In this document: piece after piece, positions 58,600 through 64,000 of the stretch
Position numbering within the stretch: position 1 is the first letter of the stretch
Layout of the letters: each line of letters begins with the position of its first letter
Assembly (NCBI GenBank): GCA_022495005.1
Contig: JAGYXB010000280.1
Coordinates: 215,212 to 279,211, forward strand
Length of the DNA stretch: 64,000 bases
Direction: 5' to 3'
From: Rhyacophila brunnea
Taxonomy: Eukaryota > Arthropoda > Insecta > Trichoptera > Rhyacophilidae
Notes under the pieces: model-generated
What the model saw: the letters and a program-made list of their open reading frames with translations, nothing else
Told to the model about the DNA's origin: nothing
The model's database searches: none
Translations under genes and position numbers: made by a program

Positions 58600-58920
58600 T
58601 CAAATGACATTGGCAGATTGCATCTGGCCAGATCGTCTGTCACAACTGTCAAATTCTATTCTCTATGGTTTTCAAGGATCGTGAGGGATCGGGACAAAAG
58701 TGGAAAATTTTCTATTATTACGTTGTGCGATCCATTCACTAGCAAGCAAAGATTGCAGAAAGCATACAAAAATAGCCGAATACGCGCCCGCTCGCGTGCC
58801 ACGCAAACGGTCGTTCATTCTACCGCTCGATTTCAACAACTGCGAAATCTCAAAAAAATGTATGGACTAGCGCTCGTCGATACACGCAAGTTGAAATATA
58901 TCCATACTCGCTACAATTAG
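58600..58920. other. GC-richer intron segment with a 100-codon basic frame
   Basis: The plus-strand frame 58618-58920 is Arg-rich in its second half (RIRARSRATQTVVHSTARF). I recognise no domain, and there is no splice or promoter context. It may be an unrecognised repeat; coding is unlikely. Confidence 0.25.
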
Positions 58921-59419
58921 TCTTAATCGATTGGCTTGGAGATTCAAGCTCGCCTAGTTATTCATGATGTAAATTTGTAAATTAACAATAAGTATACAAA
59001 ACTTTCTATAAATGTCAAACGGCCGCGCAAATTTCAACAGATGCTCGCTAGGTTTGACAGCTCAGTTTTTTTTATGTAAAATTGCGCGGGAATACGTTCA
59101 GTGTAGCCACCAATCTAAGAAATATCTAGTTTTCGGTCAACCTATATTTTTAATAATAGCAACACTATGTTTATTTTAAACCAATCAAAAGCAAGGACAC
59201 ACGCGATTGAATCGTTGTGTGTAATTGCAAATAGTGTTAAAATGTTGGCCACGACGGTTGTTGGATCGGGTTGGGTCTGCGCGTCTGCCAATGTAATTAA
59301 GCCACAAGTGTAGGTACCTACGCATATTGTATTGTACCTACCGACATTACAATAAGAATGATTTGCATTTAACATCTTCTGCGAACGTGTTTAGTTTAAT
59401 ATTGAGAGTTTCTATTTAT

Positions 59420-59582
59420 GCCCTATTACGCACTGTCCACCAGTCGCTGGCAACCTGGTTGATAGCAACCATGTAACAAAAGAAAGGAAACCACCATTAA
59501 CAAATGTAGTGGCGCACGCCAGAGTTTCTGGTTGCTGGCAACCATGGTTGCGGGAGACCAGTCGACAGTGTGTAAGAGGCCT
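59420..59582. mobile_element. Small MITE with CACTGTC / GGCAACC inverted ends
   Basis: The left end CCTATTACGCACTGTCCACC and the right end (reverse complement GGCCTCTTACACACTGTCGA) are inverted, and both continue inward to GCAACC motifs. The size is about 163 bases. The target duplication is not clear. Confidence 0.6.
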
Positions 59583-59858
59583 TAGTTAGAGTTCTGGCAA
59601 TAATTCTAACTGTAAAATACCATACAAAATGTGCATCTGCAGATCACATGCATGGTATTGAAACTATACATTAATACATTTTAATAATAAAAAAAAAACC
59701 TTTTAGCGCACGTAGCACCTGGGCGTCCACGGAATGGAGGTTTAATTGACAGATTTTTTATAAGGAATATTGTTAGTCATTCGACTAACCTATTGGGTCG
59801 TTAGAACAAAACTAAATACATCAAATTGTTATGTCATATAAGTAATATTGATTAGTAC

Positions 59859-60086
59859 CCTGTATCCAGTAGTTTCACTGATATCGCTATCTGCATTATC
59901 ACTTGAAAACTTATTGTTTCCTCTATTGATGCCACCATTTGTAGTCTCAACCAAGTATTGGCCATTGTTGGTGGTGGCCGGCTTTCCCCCACTTTGCTTC
60001 TTGACCTCTTCACTTCCCACATCGTCCATCTCCGGCATGGGGCAGTTCCACGTGGGAGGACGTCCAAAATCGAGGAATCTGTCATC
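59859..60086 (-). CDS. Skeletor: Skeletor/Knickkopf-family protein, internal exon (post-DOMON linker)
   Basis: This 228-base exon, 76 codons in phase 0, begins after TTTGTCTCAG with DDRFLDFGRPPTWNCPMPEM. The FGRPPTWNCP motif is a family hallmark following the DOMON domain. The rest (SEEVKKQSGGKPATTNNGQY and a Ser/Asn/Asp-rich run ending ETTGYR) is a low-complexity linker. The donor AGG|GTACTA is a weak match to consensus but is the only choice that keeps phase with both neighbours. Confidence 0.88.
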
Positions 60087-61057
60087 CTGAGACAAAATAA
60101 TAAAACGATTCAACCAAAGTTAATAAGTCATTATTTGGATCTTTTTAATAAATTATTTAGTCAGCCTTTTGTTTGAGTTAGTCTTATTACTCTACCAGCC
60201 AGTGGAGAAGAGACTTGGGCGTGGTATAACAGGCTACGACTATTGAATATGGAAAAATATGGAATAAAAACATATACTAAATAATATGTTATTTTCTGTA
60301 TGATAATAATATGCATTACACGTAAATGTAACGTGCATGCAATATTGAGGGGCGTTGGTATGCTTTGTTGTCCTCGACCATGTCCGATCCTAATAAGATC
60401 ATATTATGGGCCTTGTTTTTTTTAGGTTAGTATTAACAGATTTTGTTTTTACGAGAAATGGGCGAAACAGCCACTTGCTCAACCTATTAGGTCCATACTC
60501 TGACTCATACACAAATTGAAAAACAATATGTGTACTTGTCAGACCCAGGATTCGAACCTGAGGCCCACGACGCTATAGACCGACGCTTAAGCCATGTGGC
60601 CTTTGTTATACTTGGGTTTTATGGTCTGACCGCCATAAAAGTACCCTGCTTCAAAAGCTTTTTTATGGCAATGGCTTTTATATTTATATTTATTAATCTG
60701 TTCTGTGCTACCTACTTATGAATAGAATTAAAAACCAGTTTTGATTATTCGTGGCAATTGTGATTGTGTTATTAGATACAAAAAATTTTCATATTAAAAG
60801 ATAAGTCAACGTAAACAAGACATGTCATTGTTCTCAGTTAGTTACCTATAGTCAGTGACCGAGAACAATAAAATATTTATCTATTATTTATTACCATGTT
60901 GTTTAGTTTTACATGTTTAAAGAAGGGTATATTTTTTTTATTCGTCAAAAGAGTTTATTTTTATAGTGTAAATTTTTATAAATACCTACGATCATGACAT
61001 CTCTCCAATAATTTTCTTCTCTACAGAAGCAAGAAAAAATATAGAAAAATAACAAAC
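60087..61057 (-). other. Skeletor-like intron, 971 bases, containing a SINE
   Basis: The donor is AAG|GTTTGT and the acceptor GTCTCAG, phase 0. The SINE at 60366-60612 is its main content. Confidence 0.82.
60366..60612 (-). repeat. tRNA-derived SINE, best-preserved copy
   Basis: On the minus strand the head has an A box TGGCTTAAGCG (60584-60594) and a perfect B box GGTTCGAATCC (60548-60558). The T-arm-like stem CTCAG/CTGGG pairs, but acceptor-stem halves do not, so this is not a functional tRNA gene. A body of about 170 bases follows, ending near GGATCGGACATGGTCGAGG. Four further copies or pieces lie at 16474, 28645, 31850 and 32384, all in the same orientation. Confidence 0.72.
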
Positions 61058-61252
61058 CTTAGGGAAGTGGGTGTGGTATGAAACTTCCTTTCTTGAATTG
61101 AGTGGCCCGATAGCCCAAACGACTGGTTGAGGTTTATCAGAGACAACGGCTCTGTCAAGTTCATCGGCAGCTTTCAATGGTCGCTGGTAGGTGACAATCG
61201 AATATCCGTTCACCATGGCAGCGTTCAACAGACGTACTGAGTTGGTTTTTTC
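61058..61252 (-). CDS. Skeletor: Skeletor/Knickkopf-family protein, internal exon (C-terminal part of DOMON domain)
   Basis: This 195-base exon, 65 codons in phase 0 at both ends, lies between TATATTCAG and AAG|GTTTGT. It encodes EKTNSVRLLNAAMVNGYSIV, TYQRPLKAADELDRAV, then QPVVWAIGPLNSRKEVSYHT and HFPK. The VWAIGPL..R.EVSYH block is the end of a DOMON domain, a beta-sandwich found in extracellular heme- or sugar-binding modules. Confidence 0.93.
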
Positions 61253-61935
61253 CTGAATATAAATAAACATATTGATTTAATGCAGCTACATCTCTGATTA
61301 CAAATTGCTTTAAGATATTATCTTTTTTAAATAACCACAGCAATTGCATTTCATCCAGGATCTATATTTTTGGTTATTGTAATTTTAATTAATGTTATAA
61401 ATAGTTTTACTACCAGTTGTCATCCATAATAGATTTACTGCAAACGATTTTTGCAAAATTATGTTGGATCAAATTTTAAAATTGTCTCCATTTGTTATAG
61501 TAGTTATGATTGTCTCAATTCCAATCAATAAGTCATTTTTTATACCTGTTTTTGTTCATGAAATAAATCATTTCTGAAGATTTTGTAGACAATTACTGAT
61601 CATAATGAATGAATTATATTTTTACCAAATTGTTTTTAGCTGGACTTCTATTGTATTTTATATTTTTTTTTCTCTTCTTTATAATGTTATAGTCCATCTA
61701 TTTCGATAAATTCTGTCATCTACCAATCATTGCTAAATAGTCGGTAGGAAATATAATATTATTTTATTACTTTCATAAAGATTCAACTGTCAAAACTTTT
61801 GGGAATTGACAATAATTTATTTTTCGATTATATTATAAGCTTTCAATAATGATTCACAGATGGAAAATCAAATTATAATAATATTGTCAATTGACATAAT
61901 ATATTATCATTTTAATAAAAATGTTGGCTACTTAC
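61253..61935 (-). other. Skeletor-like intron, 683 bases
   Basis: The donor is GCC|GTAAGT and the acceptor TATATTCAG, phase 0. It is AT-rich with no feature. Confidence 0.85.
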
Positions 61936-62120
61936 GGCAATTCTTTCATCAGGGCAACTTCCTCTGGTTCCAGCACACTGAGATTTAGCATCAAGATAGT
62001 AATCAAACGCGTATCCCTTCAGTGTGGACTTATCAACCCAAGCAACGGTGACATCACTTCCCACCATCTGACTGTGAGTGTCGTCTCCAGATATACCGAA
62101 AGACATGTATTCACCATCCT
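61936..62120 (-). CDS. Skeletor: Skeletor/Knickkopf-family protein, internal exon (middle of DOMON domain)
   Basis: This 185-base exon opens after TCCTTTCCAG and completes a split Glu codon (phase 1 in, phase 0 out). It encodes DGEYMSFGISGDDTHSQMVG, SDVTVAWVDKSTLKGYAFDY and YLDAKSQCAGTRGSCPDERIA. YMSFGISG and SDV.VAWVD are core DOMON strands. Two Cys (QC and SC) probably form a disulfide in the loop. The donor is a strong GCC|GTAAGT. Confidence 0.93.
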
Positions 62121-63902
62121 CTGGAAAGGATACAAATAAATATTTTAATATATATTTTTTATTATATTAATATATTATTATTATATTATTATTATAATAA
62201 ATGTTTTATTAATACGACTTGCAACTTCTACTTCCATGGAAAAGTATTCTTACTTTAGAGTGTACTTATTAAACCATGTCTCTTTAGAAGTTTAGAGTGT
62301 ACAATTTAATTTAAATCTGCACCTAAGGCCTGAAATAAAAATTCAAACTAGATTTACATAAAAAAATATTACTGCTGGCATCATTAAATTATGTTATGGA
62401 TGCCGCCAATGAAGAATTGAGAATTTGAATAGAAGAAGAACAGTAAAATAAATTTTTCTGTCCCTATAATTAAGTAAAATTAAGGCGTTCTGGCAAGGCC
62501 TGAACAAAAACGATGCATAAGTGCGAGTGAGAAAGTATTCGGCACCCTTATAATTTCTGAGACACGTGCTAGAGTAAGATAAAAGGTTTACAGATGTGTG
62601 AGATGATTTGCTGTGGTGTCGCTGCCAAATCTTAGTTTGTTGCTTAACTAAGCGTCGATAACCTGAGAGCGCGTGTTGCTAAAATTGATATTTTTTGTGT
62701 TAAACATAAAGTCAGTGGTAAATATTTTAAGTTAATTAAGTAAAAAAGATGGTTCTGTGTGTTGTATTAAAATGTGGTAGCCGTACTGATAAGCAAGAAG
62801 ATGGTATTACGTTTTATAAGTAAGTTGATACATGTTCGTGATAATTTATTTGTATATATTATTATATATTTTAATATCAGTGACCTAGTGTTTCTTTAAA
62901 ATAACTTAAATTATGGATATCTTTACCTAATGGTTGCATTTTGACCACTTAAAAATACTATATAACGTAAAAAATAGAAAATTATATTTTAATTCTGAGC
63001 GTCTAGTGCGAGCACTTTGGGCGAGCACTAGCGAAATGGTCTATGGTCTCAAACATTTGTGTACGAATGCGTTCACTCGCCCACAAACCAAACGCACGGC
63101 ACGCAGCTTCATTTAGCAATGCAGTGGGTGGCGTCTAGATGTATCTATAGTCTAAGCATTCTGGCATGACAATATTTTTATAAACTCTACAATGCCATTA
63201 AAAATCATTTCCATCCAGCAATATTATGTTAATAATATTAATGTACATAACAAAAAGCAACAAAATATTTAAACGCGTTCTTCTTAAAACCATGCTTTTT
63301 TATTTACGTCTCATTAATTGTGTTAATAATAATAACCAACAGAAGTCCTTATTCACTATCTTTAAATCTTTAAATGACAATTCTGCTGTTCTCATTATTC
63401 TAGCGTACACTACACGTTGAATGATACAATGGTGAACAAATAATGGCTGTGATTCCCTTATAAAAATCAATAAAGTAAGTTCCAGTTGGTTGTCAGTGAT
63501 ATGTTTTATACGACAAACTTGTTTGTATAGAAATTAATAGAGAAGGGATCATTAATTTACTTAATTTTTACACGTTAAGGGTACATCTCTATAAAAGAAG
63601 TTTTTCTCTCCTAGAATGACAAATAAAAGAGAATATCCATGCTTGGGTGCCTAAAAAATTACACCGCTCTATTTCAATTACATATTAAGCTTTATAATAA
63701 TTCAAATTTAATTTTAAATATAAATTATTTAGCTGATTTCCCTAAAAGCTAAACCTGTTTGTTTTACCACTCATGTTTTGTTGTTGTTGCAAATTTTAAG
63801 TAATTGCAGTCCCATCAGTTATAAAGTGCAATGAACTTTTTAAAATAAAAACATGTTATTACATAAGTAACCGAATTATAATTTTTGACTATTAACACTC
63901 AC
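62121..63902 (-). other. Skeletor-like intron, 1.78 kb, containing an antisense THAP-like exon
   Basis: The donor is TTAG|GTGAGT and the acceptor TCCTTTCCAG, phase 1. An AT-rich tract (62140-62205) lies next to the acceptor. 62500-62820 is GC-richer and holds the THAP-like exon. 62995-63130 is a second GC-richer patch with a short GGGCGAG / CTCGCCC inverted repeat. Confidence 0.82.
62749..62819 (+). CDS. Probable first coding exon of a THAP-domain protein
   Basis: From ATG 62749 the frame reads MVLCVVLKCGSRTDKQEDGI and TFY, followed at once by GTAAGTT, a strong donor (exon end 62819). Met-x2-Cys-x4-Cys-(G/N)-x-R and a Phe-Tyr about 12 residues on is the N-terminal half of a THAP zinc finger (C2CH), a DNA-binding domain found in host regulators and in P-type transposases. 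The second half of the finger (Cys-x2-His, AVPTF box) would lie in a later exon, and I do not find it before 64000. It is antisense to the Skeletor-like gene and inside its intron. It could be a nested host gene, the 5' end of a THAP-bearing transposon or a truncated relic. Confidence 0.5.
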
Positions 63903-64000
63903 CTAATTTGGCTACCAGTTGCACGACTACGCTCTCACCGGCTACTGCCCACCTCACTTCAAAAGCCAAGTCATCGTAGAGGACTTCACAATTTAGTTTT
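63903..64000 (-). CDS. Skeletor: Skeletor/Knickkopf-family protein, exon cut by the window edge (start of DOMON domain)
   Basis: The last 98 bases on the minus strand encode KLNCEVLYDDLAFEVRWAVA and GESVVVQLVAKL, ending one base into a Glu codon at the donor G|GTGAGT. Cys followed by L.YDDL.FEVRW is the first strand of a DOMON domain. The exon continues beyond 64000, where the signal peptide and DM13 domains usual for the family should lie. Confidence 0.9.

Larger units (their letters stand above)
58303..59858 (-). other. Skeletor-like intron, 1.56 kb
   Basis: The donor is AGG|GTACTA and the acceptor CTCTTCAG, phase 0. It holds a GC-richer segment (58600-58920) and a small MITE (59420-59582). 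Confidence 0.8.

Noticed and set aside
59829..60113. 94-codon stand-alone minus-strand gene
   Set aside because: It is the exon 59859-60086 plus intron sequence at both ends.
60540..60612. Functional tRNA gene
   Set aside because: The B box and T-arm look good, but acceptor-stem halves do not pair and related diverged copies occur elsewhere, so it is the head of a SINE.
1..64000. CRISPR array, bacterial operon or endosymbiont DNA
   Set aside because: No direct-repeat and spacer array, no Shine-Dalgarno-spaced gene runs and no bacterial-type genes. Introns and eukaryotic transposons fill the window.

Overview
The window looks like nuclear DNA of an insect. It is strongly AT-rich, introns follow GT-AG rules, and it is full of decayed transposable elements. 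TAGGTACCTA-type motifs and AATAATATTA-type tracts are abundant; I associate these with aphids and relatives, so I favour a hemipteran (aphid-like) genome. That placement rests on sequence style and on the insect family of the one clear gene, and no marker gene confirms it.

The only confident host gene lies on the minus strand from the right edge to 49908. Eight exons (63903-64000, 61936-62120, 61058-61252, 59859-60086, 58128-58302, 54019-54212, 52925-53152, 49908-52577) join in phase into about 1,323 residues without a stop. They encode a DOMON domain, a linker, a plastocyanin-like domain and a very long last exon. That exon ends in an acidic stretch, an RVRR site, a His/Met/Asp tandem repeat and a hydrophobic GPI-like tail. 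This is the Skeletor/Knickkopf family; the 5' exons (normally DM13 domains) lie beyond 64000. A probable first exon of a THAP-domain protein sits on the opposite strand inside one intron (62749-62819).

The rest, 1-49900 plus the introns, is a transposon landscape. 2011-6011 is a long-terminal-inverted-repeat element whose left arm was split by a 5'-truncated non-LTR retrotransposon (2621-4370, 13-bp target duplication); the right arm still shows the pre-insertion site. Decayed LINE fragments occur near 9.5, 15.3, 20.5, 24.6, 25.2, 25.9, 34.3, 46.2, 48.1 and 54.2 kb, most in plus orientation. hAT-type elements with 8-bp target duplications lie at 37804-38480, 38774-39601 and 45130-45758. Several MITE families have two or more copies here: 13005/18621, 11094/44125/44397 and 25333/47366, the last with solo ends at 7.26 and 49.3 kb. 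A tRNA-derived SINE has five copies, all in minus orientation. A mariner of about 1.29 kb (55993-57283) with a four-times frameshifted transposase lies in a Skeletor intron.

There is no operon-like organisation, no CRISPR array, no confident functional tRNA or rRNA gene and no bacterial insert. The most interesting points are the metal-ligand-rich C-terminus of the Skeletor-like protein, the nested LINE with its empty-site control, the antisense THAP exon, and several small inverted-repeat families whose classes can be read from their target duplications. Domain and family names come from reading the sequence; no database search was run.
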